Notes: generated by a model not told the origin, from the sequence alone. A DNA stretch of 64,000 bases from Nemertoderma westbladi (GCA_032718475.1 JAUCBJ010006911.1:1-64000), one strand, 5' to 3'; numbered from the stretch's first letter, positions 32,430 to 45,808 are shown. Made by a program: numbers and translations.

Positions 32430-32820
32430 AAGTAAAACAGACAGGTTTTATTATAATGGGAACCCTATAGATATCGTAAACCGCTACATGTACCTGGGAA
32501 TTACACTACAGCCGACACTTAGTTTCAGTTTCCACATAGTAAATATCCAGTGTAAATGTATCAAGGCTATCCACGCAATGAAAAACCCAAAGTTGTTACA
32601 GTCTTCCCACAGGTTTAATTTAAAGATTCGGCCTTTGCTAGTTATAATATTGCGGTAATATGGGAATCTTTGAAAGCACAAAAGTTTGTCAGTATCGACA
32701 AAATAAAGAGAAGATTTCTCAAGAGGGTACTCTGTGTCGAAGACATCCCAGAACCGATTGGTCTTGGAAATTACAGGGGAAAGGAATATGTGTGTTGATC
32801 TCCAGAACATTCTTAGATTA
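32430..32820 (+). pseudogene. LINE reverse transcriptase thumb fragment, + strand
   Basis: The frame encodes FYYNGNPIDIVNRYMYLGIT followed, after frame shifts, by AVIWESLKAQKF and IKRRFLKRVLC. These resemble the region after the reverse transcriptase palm in non-LTR elements (the YLG motif, then the RRFLKR segment before the C-terminus). Stops and shifts make it non-functional. It differs from the RTE-like family in the rest of the window and is one of few + strand (sense to Nav) fragments. Confidence 0.45.
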
Positions 32821-32821
32821 C

Positions 32822-35776
32822 CGGCATGCTGCATTGCAGCTGCATTTTTAAGAATGCTGTGCCGGCTTGTCAACAAAATTGCGCCGCCACAACTCCCTAT
32901 CACCCATGACATTTGCCATCTTCAAGACCAGTGTCCTTTAAGATGCGTCTCTAGAAAGTCATGGACTGTCCACCATGCTTATTCACTCCATGAGGCTGCC
33001 AAAGTACAAGATTATGCACTGGCTGGTCCTCACGGCGAAAGCAATGTCCTGCAAAGCGGAGGCGATTTTGTTCTAGTGTCAAGCTTGCGGGAACCAATGA
33101 GACACCTCCAATGTTATATAGTGTCTGGTTGGAGATGTGTGCATTGTACTTGACACAATGAACCCGACGTAGCATTCTTGTGAATGTGCCATCCAGAGAT
33201 TTGGTATCCTCAGCAGTTAGAGCCCAGCATGGACTCCCATAGAGGAGTACTGGAACTACTGCTGCTCTAAATAATCGGACCTTAAGTTTCCGATTAATTC
33301 TCGGTGACTTCCAAATCCTGGAAAGCCTATTCAAGGTTGCCCATGCCTTTTCCTTACGTATTCGAAGGTTTTCACCTGACTTCCGGTTCCATGATCCCAG
33401 GTAACAGAAGTCGTCCACATGCTCAAGCATACCATCCTGTGAGCTTATGCTCATCCGATCAGAAACTTGCTGAGAACTTTCAAAGTTAACTGTCAAAATT
33501 TTGGTATTTCTGGAGTTAATAAAAAGACCAACACTAGAAGCAGCATGTTCTAATGAGCTGAGGAGCCGTTGGGCTCCCTCTAGTGATTCTGAGAGTACTC
33601 CTAAGTCATCAGCAAAGTCTAGATCAGTTAGGTACTTGGCAGGATTTCTTCGACTTCTGGAGCCAGTAGGTGGAGTTATCATCACCCCATCATCATTATG
33701 ATGATCGAAGGACATGCGTAGAACAGTCTACAACAATTATGAACAAGAATGGTGCAAGTGTGTCTCCCTGGAGGACGCCCCATAAAACTTCAAATGGTTC
33801 TGTGTCACCGTCAACAGTAGACACAAATGTTGTCGAACCATCGTATACTGATCTGATTGCTGCAATAATTTTATCAGGAATCCCATATAATGACAGAATG
33901 CTGAACATACGTGAGCGGGAGACTGTATCAAAGGCCTTGAAGAAGTCAACAAAGATAACAGCCAGATGCCTGTCTTTCTTTTTTGATAACTCTTCAATTA
34001 TCCTTCTAAGTGCCAAAATGGGCTCCATGGTCCCACGACCTTTACGGAACCCATTCTGATTTCCACGGAGCAGTCTCTCAATGGGATCCCTGATGCGATT
34101 TAATAGAATCCTATTGTATAGCTTTGCAGCAATCGAGATCAAAGAGATTCCCCGAAAAGAACCATAGAGTGTTAGGTTGCCCTTCTTGGGAACAGCTGGG
34201 GAACTGGCACCAACTTATTTGTTTTCATTTCTTGTGGGACTCTTGTTGTTCGGTACATGTCTACTATGATGGGATAGATGAGCTTTAAACACTCAGGTAT
34301 TTTAAAGACCTCAGGGGGAACACCATCTACTCCACTGGCACGATTGGTCTTAATGCTCTTTGCAGCAGCCTTCACTTCTGCAAAGAAGATATCGCCAATG
34401 GGAATATCTGGGAGTACAGACTCAGACACTTTTACTTCTATAAAGTTATCATGCAATAATCCTGTCATTATTGAGGAGCTTTTCAAAGTGGGCCTTCCAA
34501 CCATTGAGGCGATGGGCTGGTGATTCAGCCTTAACCTTGGTGGTTGGTTGGCTTTTCCGCCCAGTAAGCAAGTTGATCGATTTCCATGCCTGGGATGATT
34601 GCCTGCTGTCGTCGGCATCATTGATGGCATCAACCTGTTGGTTTATTAGCTCCTGTAGATTAACAGAGTACTGCCTGTTCAGGGACCTAGATGCAGCCTT
34701 AACTGCATTCTTGGCCGCTGTAGTCTGATTGAGTCGGGACTCTTTCTGTGCCTTATATAGGTCATTTCGGCACTTCTGGATTTTGTTGTCAGTCCAGGGG
34801 GCCCTTTTCCTGTTTCGAGGGTATACAGGAACTGTTTCTGCAGCTGCTAACTTAACTGCTTCTGTGAAGGCAGTATAGCCCACACAGTGATCTGCCGCCT
34901 CAGAGGCAAGAACCTCATACCTGTCGCTCAGCTGTAGTGTGAAGCTGGATCTCACACTTGGCTGTTGCAACAGAGAGGACCAGTCATGCCGCTGCAAGGC
35001 AGATTTCGTTGTTCTGCTAGCACGCAGACTAAGTCTTACCTTGGCCACAATAAGGCGGTGATCACTGGAGTAGGGTCGAAGTGTAAATGCATTACAGTCT
35101 TGTATAGAGCTCCTGTACAGCCTACGAAACAGAATATGGTCTATCTGGGACTTGTGACCACTGGTTCCACTATGAGTCCATAGCTTTTCAGTTTGCTTCT
35201 TGAACTGGGTTCCAGCCGAAAACAATCCATTTCCAGAGATGAAATCCTGAAGATGGACGGAATTTCGGTTGAGACTATTGCTATAGACCCATGGCGATGT
35301 AGGTGATTGATGCAGACTTGCATTAAAGTCTCCCAGGAATGTTAAGAATGCATGCTGATCCAATCCATCAGTAGCTGCTTGTAGATTGTGGTAGAAATTT
35401 TCCACCTCCTCTACAGGGGCAACACTAGTTGGAGAGTAGCACACAATTAGAACCACCTTAGGAAACCTCTTAGCTAGTCTTCCAGAACATGAGAAGTGGC
35501 AATGGATGATGCGGTTAGAGATTTGGTCTATTTTGTCCAATGCTGCATGTGCAGTTGGATTCATCAATAGACCAATACCACCATTGCCACTATCATCTGC
35601 TGACGCGAGGGCGAGTCGCCAACCGCCCCCATGTCCTTAATCAGAACCTCATCAGTCTGTCCAGTCTGCATTCGGTGCTCTTGAACACCCACTGCGCTAA
35701 GAGAAAGCTTATCTGCGAAGGCAGTCAGCTCACCTTGTCGCATTGGGGACCCGAGTGTTAGGGTGTTTACTTAGGC
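32822..35776 (-). mobile_element. Degenerate copy of the RTE-like LINE
   Basis: It matches 11431-14382 of the intact element on the minus strand with high identity, but is cut at both ends: no (TAG)n tail, and the 5' part stops within the endonuclease. The ORF is broken into pieces (35567-34449, 34633-34172, 34142-33696 and 33715-32951) by small indels, for example near 34190, 34455 and 33725. The endonuclease motifs (GDFNAS, IDHILFRR, SSDHR) and reverse transcriptase motifs (FVDFFKAFD, GVLQGD, DFADD) can still be read. Confidence 0.9.
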
Positions 35777-36106
35777 TTGTGTAAACAGAAAGGGGCGGGC
35801 AGTCACGGGCTTTACCGGTAGCCTGTTAATCCATATATTCCAATGATCTGTGGTAATTTTGCTCTCCATTCCTTGAACTTTCGAATATTGTGTATTTTTA
35901 TTATGATTTATTATTGACCAAACTGTCCAATTGGAATTGAATATAACACTATAATCAGATCAAGCCAACAAATTGATACTTTACGAAACGAATTGTGAAA
36001 ATTTATTTAATTATTTTATTTTCTTTATTCCATCGGGCCGAAACCCATTGTGCATAGGCCACAATATGTAATATTGTACAATACAATATTATAGTAATAC
36101 ATATAT

Positions 36107-36137
<31 letters not shown>

Positions 36138-36310
36138 CAATATATAGTAATACAATAGACCTACAATATGCACGATATATATACAAAAATCAACACAACA
36201 CAATAATTTGCACAATTGATTATTACTGGGTTATGTTCCCAAAACTCGTTTCCATCTATCAATAATGACAGAATCATCTTTCGTAAACTAGATAACAAGC
36301 TGCTACAATT
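35777..36310. other. Intron sequence with a TA microsatellite
   Basis: AT-rich, with an alternating TA/TG run at about 36100-36140. No gene is recognised. Confidence 0.6.
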
Positions 36311-36313
36311 CGA

Positions 36314-36664
36314 TTATTTGACTTGATTATACATAGAATACATGTTACTACGTAACACCGATTTAAATGTATTTACTCTGTTAGCGACAAAAAATGTGTC
36401 GGCATCCTCAGTTCGGCCATATTTAAATAGTAACCTAAACGCAGTATTATATGCAACCTTCAGCTTGCGCTGACATTCTACTCGAAAAATAGACCAAAGT
36501 GCACAACAATATAAATTATAACAAAAAACCTTAAAAAGCACCACTTTTACAGATTTCGAATATACTGAAAAATGCCGAGCTAACTGGTTACCACGACAAT
36601 ATATGCCACTTCTCAGACGCATCATGTCTGGTTCGTCTGGTTCGAAAAGCAATATCTTATTCAT
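36314..36664 (-). pseudogene. C-terminal fragment of a LINE reverse transcriptase
   Basis: This minus-strand frame encodes a typical post-palm segment of non-LTR reverse transcriptases: SVYSKSVKVVLFKVFCYNLY, then CALWSIFRVECQRKLKVAYN, AFRLLFKYGR, FFVANRVNTFKSVLRSNMYS. The conserved pattern is LF..(Y/F)CY.LY...LW, then VAYN.AFR.L. There is no palm domain. It is a short 5'-truncated insertion or a decayed remnant. Confidence 0.55.
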
Positions 36665-36886
36665 AATATTGGTAAACTATAGCAAAACCTAAAAAGGTAC
36701 CAGATGCGGCACTCAAGAACCCTAAATAATAATCCTAAATAATCGCCATAATACGAGTGACAAACAAGATGAAAATAATTTGTATGTTTACTCAGAGAGA
36801 TAAATAAGTAAATTATTAGTAATTTAGTTAGAAACATACGTCGACTGCATAATGTATAACAATTCGAAATCTAAATACAATAAATA

Positions 36887-37125
36887 CTAAATTTTCAGCA
36901 CATCTAACAGTTCGTATATGTATTGCATAATGGTATGTATTGGATCACTAGACAAGACAGCGGAGGGGGACGAATAATCTAGAGAGTATTTATGCCTAAC
37001 GCCCTCAACAAAGGGGCATGAACAAATAACATGTGATTCTGATTGGGGCGAGCCACACTTGCATAAGCTTCGTTCATACGGAACTCGGTTCCATCTCCCT
37101 ATCTCAACAGTGAGATTCGTCGACT
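36887..37125 (-). pseudogene. C-terminal zinc-knuckle tail of a LINE
   Basis: On the minus strand an open frame reads EIGRWNRVPYERSLCKCG followed by SPQSESHVICSCPFVEGVRH and ends in LLDVLKI with a TAG at 36887-36889. The pattern GRWNR.P...R.C.CG...SE.HV...CP....R is the C-terminal Cys/His motif of many non-LTR retrotransposon and RT-like polyproteins. It is isolated and lies upstream, in minus-strand sense, of the fragment at 36314-36664. It may be part of a separate element. Confidence 0.5.
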
Positions 37126-37617
37126 ATAGTATGATAGAGTGGAAGGGGATAGTAGGAAACTCGCCATTCGGTCGCCAGCCATAAATCCGGTGCTGGTACC
37201 ACCTGATGGTGCTACTGAAATTGTGTCATCTTGCTCATATGAGCCTTAGCAGAAGCTCAAATTCTGCTAAACTTACCTGAGAGCTTTAAGTAATTTCTCG
37301 TCGAAGTACTCGTCGAAGTCATCATCTTGTACCTCAGCATCGGAATGCGCCTAACGAGCATAACGTTGCCTCGAAACCGCAACATTATTGGAGGGAATCA
37401 AAATTACCAGGCAATGTAAAGCCACCAAAGTCATCCCAAATTTACAATGAGAATATCATTTATATTATTGTATGTAGATCATAAATAATCAATAAATAAT
37501 ATATATATATATCATATATAGAAGAATTTGAGGTAATTTTCTCCCCATCCGCTGTACATTAATATTAACTAAAATTTGATAGTGATATGAGTATTACTTG
37601 AGGACTTATTGTTTTAG
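37126..37617. other. Intron sequence upstream of pore-loop exon
   Basis: Nothing is recognised except a short (TA)n run near 37500. The acceptor TTATTGTTTTAG of the next exon ends at 37617. Confidence 0.6.
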
Positions 37618-37701
37618 GACAATTTTTTCGATGCCTCGATAATAATGGAAATATAATGGATGCCGATGTAATACCAAATAAGACTGCATGTATTGCTCGA
37701 G
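37618..37701 (+). CDS. Nav channel exon: domain III extracellular pore loop
   Basis: The exon is 84 nt, phase 1 in and phase 1 out. The acceptor is TTGTTTTAG|GA; the donor is CGAG|GTGAGT. Joined to the S5 exon it reads GQFFRCLDNNGNIMDADVIP then NKTACIAR, the S5-pore turret of domain III, with two Cys and an NKT glycosylation sequon. Its donor is the first copy of the motif multiplied in the following 38-bp array. Confidence 0.92.
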
Positions 37702-40700
37702 GTGAGTTAAATACTGAATGTGTAGCAGATGTACTAGAGGTGAGTGAAATACTGAATGTGTAGCGGATGTAGTAGAGGTGAGTGAAATACTGAATGTGTA
37801 GCGGATGTACTAGAGGTGAGTGAAATACTGAATGTGTAGCGGATGTACTAGAGGTGAGTGAAATACTGAATGTGTAGCGGATGTACTAGAGGTGAGTGAA
37901 ATACTGAATGTGTAGCGGATGTACTAGAGGTGAGTGAAATACTGAATGTGTAGCGGATGTACTAGAGGTGAGTGAAATACTGAATGTGTAGCGGATGTAG
38001 TAGAGGTGAGTGAAATACTGAATGTGTAGCGGATGTAGTAGAGGTAAGTGAAATACTGAATGTGTAGCGGATGTACTAGAGGTGAGTGAAATACTGAATG
38101 TGTCGTGGATGTACTAGAGGTGAGTGAAATACTGAATGTGTAGCGGATGTACTAGAGGTGAGTGAAATACTGAATGTGTAGCGGATGTAGTAGAGGTGAG
38201 TGAAATACTGAATGTGTAGCGGATGTAGTAGAGGTGAGTGAAATACTGAATGTGTAGTGGATGTAGTAGAGGTGAGTGAAATACTGAATGTGTAGCGGAT
38301 GTACTAGAGGTGAGTGAAATACTGAATGTGTAGCGGATGTAGTAGAGGTGAGTGAAATACTGAATGTGTAGCGGATGTACTAGAGGTGAGTGAAATACTG
38401 AATGTGTAGCGGATGTACTAGAGGTGAGTGAAATACTGAATGTGTAGCGGATGTACTAGAGGTGAGTGAAATACTGAATGTGTAGTGGATGTAGTAGAGG
38501 TGGGTGAAATACTGAATGTGTAGCGGATGTAGTAGAGGTGAGTGAAATACTGAATGTGTAGCGGATGTACTAGAGGTGGGTGAAATACTGAATGTGTAGC
38601 GGATGTAGTAGAGGTGGGTGAAATACTGAATGTGTAGCGGATGTAGTAGAGGTGAGTGAAATACTGAATGTGTAGCGGATGTACTAGAGGTGAGTGAAAT
38701 ACTGAATGTGTAGCGGATGTACTAGAGGTGAGTGAAATACTGAATGTGTAGTGGATGTAGTAGAGGTGAGTGAAATACTGAATGTGTAGCGGATGTGCTA
38801 GAGTTGAGTGAAATACTGAATGTGTAGTGGATGTAGTAGAGGTGGGTGAAATACTGAATGTGTAGCGGATGTAGTAGAGGTGAGTGAAATACTGAATGTG
38901 TAGCGGATGTACTAGAGGTGGGTGAAATACTGAATGTGTAGCGGATGTACTAGAGGTGAGTGAAATACTGAATGTGTAGTGGATGTACTAGAGGTGAGTG
39001 AAATACTGAATGTGTAGCGGATGTACTAGAGGTGAGTGAAATACTGAATGTGTAGTGGATGTACTAGAGGTGAGTGAAATACTGAATGTGTAGCGGATGT
39101 AGTAGAGGTGAGTGAAATACTGAATGTGTAGTGGATGTACTAGAGGTGAGTGAAATACTGAATGTGTAGCTGATGTACTAGAGGTGAGTGAAATACTGAA
39201 TGTGTAGCGGATGTAGTAGAGGTGAGTGAAATACTGAATGTGTAGCGGATGTAGTAGAGGTGAGTGAAATACTGAATGTGTAGCGGATGTAGTAGAGGTG
39301 AGTGAAATACTGAATGTGTAGTGGATGTACTAGAGGTGAGTGAAATACTGAATGTGTAGCGGATGTACTAGAGGTGAGTGAAATACTGAATGTGTAGCGG
39401 ATGTACTAGAGGTGAGTGAAATACTGAATGTGTAGCGGATGTAGTAGAGGTGAGTGAAATACTGAATGTGTAGCGGATGTACTAGAGGTGAGTGAAATAC
39501 TGAATGTGTAGCGGATGTATTAGAGGTGAGTGAAATACTGAATGTGTAGCGGATGTACTAGAGGTGAGTGAAATACTGAATGTGTAGCGGATGTATTAGA
39601 GGTGAGTGAAATACTGAATGTGTAGCGGATGTACTAGAGGTGAGTGAAATACTGAATGTGTAGCGGATGTGCTAGAGGTGAGTGAAATACTGAATGTGTA
39701 GCGGATGTACTAGAGGTGAGTGAAATACTGAATGTGTAGCGGATGTAGTAGAGGTGAGTGAAATACTGAATGTGTAGCGGATGTACTAGAGGTGAGTGAA
39801 ATACTGAATGTGTAGCGGATGTAGTAGAGGTGAGTGAAATACTGAATGTGTAGCGGATGTAGTAGAGGTGAGTGAAATACTGAATGTGTAGCGGATGTAG
39901 TAGAGGTGAGTGAAATACTGAATGTGTAGCGGATGTAGTAGAGGTGAGTGAAATACTGAATGTGTAGCGGATGTAGTAGAGGTGAGTGAAATACTGAATG
40001 CGTAGCGGAAAAAAAAAGTGAAATACTGAATGTGTAGCGGATGTACTAGAGGTGAGTGAAATACTGAATGTGTAGCGGATGTACTAGAGGTGAGTGAAAT
40101 ACTGAATGTGTAGTGGATGTACTAGAGGTGAGTGAAATACTGAATGTGTAGCGGATGTGCTAGAGGTGAGTGAAATACTGAATGTGTAGCGGATGTATTA
40201 GAGGTGAGTGAAATACTGAATGTGTAGCGGATGTACTAGAGGTGGGTGAAATACTGAATGTGTAGTGGATGTACTAGAGGTGAGTGAAATACTGAATGTG
40301 TAGCGGATGTACTAGAGGTGAGTGAAATACTGAATGTGTAGTGGATGTACTAGAGGTGAGTGAAATACTGAATGTGTAGCGGATGTAGTAGAGGTGAGTG
40401 AAATACTGAATGTGTAGCGGATGTACTAGAGGTGAGTGAAATACTGAATGTGTAGCGGATGTACTAGAGGTGAGTGAAATACTGAATGTGTAGTGGATGT
40501 ACTAGAGGTGAGTGAAATACTGAATGTGTAGCGGATGTAGTAGAGGTGAGTGAAATACTGAATGTGTAGTGGATGTACTAGAGGTGAGTGAAATACTGAA
40601 TGTGTAGCGGATGTACTAGAGGTGAGTGAAATACTGAATGTGTAGTGGATGTACTAGAGGTGAGTGAAATACTGAATGTGTAGCGGATGTAGTAGAGGTG

Positions 40701-43700
40701 AGTGAAATACTGAATGTGTAGTGGATGTACTAGAGGTGAGTGAAATACTGAATGTGTAGCTGATGTACTAGAGGTGAGTGAAATATTGAATGTGTAGTGG
40801 ATGTAGTAGAGGTGAGTGAAATACTGAATGTGTAGCGGATGTACTAGAGGTGAGTGAAATACTGAATGTGTAGCGGATGTACTAGAGGTGAGTGAAATAC
40901 TGAATGTGTAGTGGATGTACTAGAGGTGAGTGAAATACTGAATGTGTAGTGGATGTACTAGAGGTGAGTGAAATACTGAATGTGTAGCGGATGTACTAGA
41001 GGTGAGTGAAATACTGAATGTGTAGTGGATGTACTAGAGGTGAGTGAAATACTGAATGTGTAGCGGATGTAGTAGAGGTGAGTGAAATACTGAATGTGTA
41101 GCGGATGTACTAGAGGTGAGTGAAATACTGAATGTGTAGCGGATGTACTAGAGGTGAGTGAAATACTGAATGTGTAGTGGATGTACTAGAGGTGAGTGAA
41201 ATACTGAATGTGTAGCGGATGTAGTAGAGGTGAGTGAAATACTGAATGTGTAGTGGATGTACTAGAGGTGAGTGAAATACTGAATGTGTAGCGGATGTAC
41301 TAGAGGTTAGTGAAATACTGAATGTGTAGTGGATGTACTAGAGGTGAGTGAAATACTGAATGTGTAGCGGATGTACTAGAGGTGAGTGAAATACTGAATG
41401 TGTAGTGGATGTACTAGAGGTGAGTGAAATACTGAATGTGTAGCGGATGTAGTAGAGGTGAGTGAAATACTGAATGTGTAGCGGATGTACTAGAAGTGAG
41501 TGAAATACTGAATGTGTAGCGGATGTACTAGAGGTGAGTGAAATACTGAATGTGTAGTGGATGTACTAGAGGTGAGTGAAATACTGAATGTGTAGCGGAT
41601 GTAGTAGAGGTGAGTGAAATACTGAATGTGTAGTGGATGTAGTAGAGGTGAGTGAAATACTGAATGTGTAGCGGATGTAGTAGAGGTGAGTGAAATACTG
41701 AATGTGTAGCGGATGTACTAGAGGTGAGTGAAATACTGAATGTGTAGCGGATGTACTAGAGGTGAGTGAAATACTGAATGTGTAGTGGATGTACTAGAGG
41801 TGAGTGAAATACTGAATGTGTAGCGGATGTACTAGAGGTGAGTGAAATACTGAATGTGTAGTGGATGTACTAGAGGTGAGTGAAATACTGAATGTGTAGC
41901 GGATGTAGTAGAGGTGAGTGAAATACTGAATGTGTAGTGGATGTAGTAGAGGTGAGTGAAATACTGAATGTGTAGCGGATGTAGTAGAGGTGAGTGAAAT
42001 ACTGAATGTGTAGCGGATGTACTAGAGGTGAGTGAAATACTGAATGTGTAGCGGATGTACTAGAGGTGAGTGAAATACTGAATGTGTAGTGGATGTACTA
42101 GAGGTGAGTGAAATACTGAATGTGTAGCGGATGTAGTAGAGGTGAGTGAAATACTGAATGTGTAGTGGATGTACTAGAGGTGAGTGAAATACTGAATGTG
42201 TAGCGGATGTAGTAGAGGTGAGTGAAATACTGAATGTGTAGCGGATGTACTAGAGGTGAGTGAAATACTGAATGTGTAGCGGATGTAGTAGAGGTGAGTG
42301 AAATACTGAATGTGTAGTGGATGTACTAGAGGTGAGTGAAATACTGAATGTGTAGCTGATGTACTAGAGGTGAGTGAAATATTGAATGTGTAGTGGATGT
42401 AGTAGAGGTGAGTGAAATACTGAATGTGTAGCGGATGTACTAGAGGTGCGTGAAATACTGAATGTGTAGCGGATGTACTAGAGGTGAGTGAAATACTGAA
42501 TGTGTAGTGGATGTACTAGAGGTGAGTGAAATACTGAATGTGTAGTGGATGTACTAGAGGTGAGTGAAATACTGAATGTGTAGTGGATGTAGCAGAGGTG
42601 AGTGAAATACTGAATGTGTAGTGGATGTACTAGAGGTGAGTGAAATACTGAATGTGTAGCGGATGTAGTAGAGGTGAGTGAAATACTGAATGTGTAGCGG
42701 ATGTACTAGAGGTGAGTGAAATACTGAATGTGTAGCGGATGTACTAGAGGTGAGTGAAATACTGAATGTGTAGCGGATGTACTAGAGGTGAGTGAAATAC
42801 TGAATGTGTAGCGGATGTAGTAGAGGTGAGTGAAATACTGAATGTGTAGCGGATGTAGTAGAGGTGAGTGAAATACTGAATGTGTAGCGGATGTAGTAGA
42901 GGTGAGTGAAATACTGAATGTGTAGTGGATGTACTAGAGGTGAGTGAAATACTGAATGTGTAGCGGATGTACTAGAGGTGAGTGAAATACTGAATGTGTA
43001 GCGGATGTACTAGAGGTGAGTGAAATACTGAATGTGTAGCGGATGTACTAGAGGTGAGTGAAATACTGAATGTGTAGCGGATGTAGTAGAGGTGAGTGAA
43101 ATACTGAATGTGTAGCGGATGTAGTAGAGGTGAGTGAAATACTGAATGTGTAGCGGATGTAGTAGAGGTGAGTGAAATACTGAATGTGTAGTGGATGTAC
43201 TAGAGGTGAGTGAAATACTGAATGTGTAGCGGATGTACTAGAGGTGAGTGAAATACTGAATGTGTAGCGGATGTACTAGAGGTGAGTGAAATACTGAATG
43301 TGTAGCGGATGTAGTAGAGGTGAGTGAAATACTGAATGTGTAGCGGATGTACTAGAGGTGAGTGAAATACTGAATGTGTAGCGGATGTATTAGAGGTGAG
43401 TGAAATACTGAATGTGTAGCGGATGTACTAGATGTGAGTGAAATACTGAATGTGTAGCGGATGTATTAGAGGTGAGTGAAATACTGAATGTGTAGCGGAT
43501 GTACTAGAGGTGAGTGAAATACTGAATGTGTAGCGGATGTGCTAGAGGTGAGTGAAATACTGAATGTGTAGCGGATGTACTAGAGGTGAGTGAAATACTG
43601 AATGTGTAGCGGATGTAGTAGAGGTGAGTGAAATACTGAATGTGTAGCGGATATACTAGAGGTGAGTGAAATACTGAATGTGTAGCGGATGTAGTAGAGG

Positions 43701-45588
43701 TGAGTGAAATACTGAATGTGTAGCGGATGTAGTAGAGGTGAGTGAAATACTGAATGTGTAGCGGATGTAGTAGAGGTGAGTGAAATACTGAATGTGTAGC
43801 GGATGTAGTAGAGGTGAGTGAAATACTGAATGTGTAGCGGATGTAGTAGAGGTGAGTGAAATACTGAATGCGTAGCGGAAAAAAAAAAGTGAAATACTGA
43901 ATGTGTAGCGGATGTACTAGAGGTGAGTGAAATACTGAATGTGTAGCGGATGTACTAGAGGTGAGTGAAATACTGAATGTGTAGCGGATGTACTAGAGGT
44001 GAGTGAAATACTGAATGTGTAGCGGATGTGCTAGAGGTGAGTGAAATACTGAATGTGTAGCGGATGTATTAGAGGTGAGTGAAATACTGAATGTGTAGCG
44101 GATGTACTAGAGGTGAGTGAAATACTGAATGTGTAGCGGATGTGCTAGAGGTGAGTGAAATACTGAATGTGTAGCGGATGTACTAGAGGTGAGTGAAATA
44201 CTGAATGTGTAGCGGATGTAGTAGAGGTGAGTGAAATACTGAATGTGTAGCGGATGTACTAGAGGTGAGTGAAATACTGAATGTGTAGCGGATGTAGTAG
44301 AGGTGAGTGAAATACTGAATGTGTAGCGGATGTAGTAGAGGTGAGTGAAATACTGAATGTGTAGCGGATGTAGTAGAGGTGAGTGAAATACTGAATGTGT
44401 AGCGGATGTAGTAGAGGTGAGTGAAATACTGAATGTGTAGCGGATGTAGTAGAGGTGAGTGAAATACTGAATGCGTAGCGGAAAAAAAAAAGTGAAATAC
44501 TGAATGTGTAGCGGATGTACTAGAGGTGAGTGAAATACTGAATGTGTAGCGGATGTACTAGAGGTGAGTGAAATACTGCATGTGTAGCGGATGTAGTAGA
44601 GGTGAGTGAAATACTGAATGTGTAGCGGATGTAGTAGAGGTGAGTGAAATACTGAATGTGTAGCGGATGTACTAGAGGTGAGTGAAATACTGAATGTGTA
44701 GCGGATGTACTAGAGGTGAGTGAAATACTGAATGTGTAGCGGATGTACTAGAGGTGAGTGAAATACTGAATGTGTAGCGGATGTAGTAGAGGTGAGTGAA
44801 ATACTGAATGTGTAGCGGATGTACTAGAGGTGAGTGAAATACTGAATGTGTAGCGGATGTAGTAGAGGTGAGTGAAATACTGAATGTGTAGCGGATGTAC
44901 TAGAGGTGAGTGAAATACTGAATGTGTAGCGGATGTACTAGAGGTGAGTGAAATACTGAATGTGTAGCGGATGTAGTAGAGGTGAGTGAAATACTGAATG
45001 TGTAGCGGATGTACTAGAGGTGAGTGAAATACTGAATGTGTAGCGGATGTACTAGAGGTGAGTGAAATACTGAATGTGTAGCTGATGTAGTAGAGGTGAG
45101 TGAATTACTGAATGTGTAGCGGATGTAGTAGAGGTGAGTGAAATACTGAATGTGTAGCGGATGTAGTAGAGGTGAGTGAAATACTGAATGTGTAGCTGAT
45201 GTAGTAGAGGTGAGTGAAATACTGAATGTGTAGCGGATGTAGTAGAGGTGAGTGAAATACTGAATGTGTAGCGGATGTACTAGAGGTGAGTGAAATACTG
45301 AATGTGTAGCGGATGTACTAGAGGTGAGTGAAATACTGAATGTGTAGCGGATGTAGTAGAGGTGAGTGTAATACTGAATGTGTAGCGGATGTAGTAGAGG
45401 TGAGTGAAATACTGAATGTGTAGCGGATGTACTAGAGGTGAGTGAAATACTGAATGTGTAGCGGATGTACTAGAGGTGAGTGAAATACTGAATGTGTAGC
45501 GGATGTACTAGAGGTGAGTGAAATACTGAATGTGTAGCGGATGTACTAGAGGTGAGTGAATTACTGAATGTGTAGCGGATGTACTTGG
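37702..45588. repeat. 38-bp minisatellite of about 208 units carrying 5' splice sites
   Basis: It begins exactly at the exon donor. The monomer is GTGAGTGAAATACTGAATGT then GTAGCGGATGTACTAGAG (38 bp). The first unit is the intron start itself (GTGAGTTAAATACTGAATGTG). Nearly all units keep GAG|GTGAGT; rare variants are GAGGTAAGT, GAGGTGGGT and GAGGTTAGT. Main variant sites are TGTACTAG/TGTAGTAG and TAGCGG/TAGTGG. Three units are interrupted by a poly-A run at about 40009, 43879 and 44481. The array fills almost all of the 8.1-kb intron. Confidence 0.96.
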
Positions 45589-45808
45589 AAGTAAGGCTAT
45601 CTATTGTTTTAGACTGAATGAAATGTTGAAATATATTGAACAAATCCATTTCTAGTTGTAGTGGAATTGTTCCTATTATATTAAACTTATTTAAGTAAAA
45701 TTTATATACTGATTGGTTGGTTTGAGCTTTTCGAAGCCCTGGCATTAATAAAATGGCACCGACCAATGCCAGTGTAAGATATTATAAATCTTGTATTTTA
45801 ATTTATAG
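45589..45808 (+). other. Intron end upstream of the domain III pore exon
   Basis: About 220 bp of AT-rich unique sequence ends in the acceptor TTTTAATTTATAG. Nothing else is recognised. Confidence 0.75.

Noticed and set aside
36003-36215. 70-codon minus-strand frame rich in Ile and Tyr
   Set aside because: It arises from a TA/TG microsatellite and has no other support.
37702-45588. Centromeric or telomeric repeat
   Set aside because: The 38-bp array starts at a splice donor inside a gene and has no telomere motif. A gene-internal minisatellite is the better reading.
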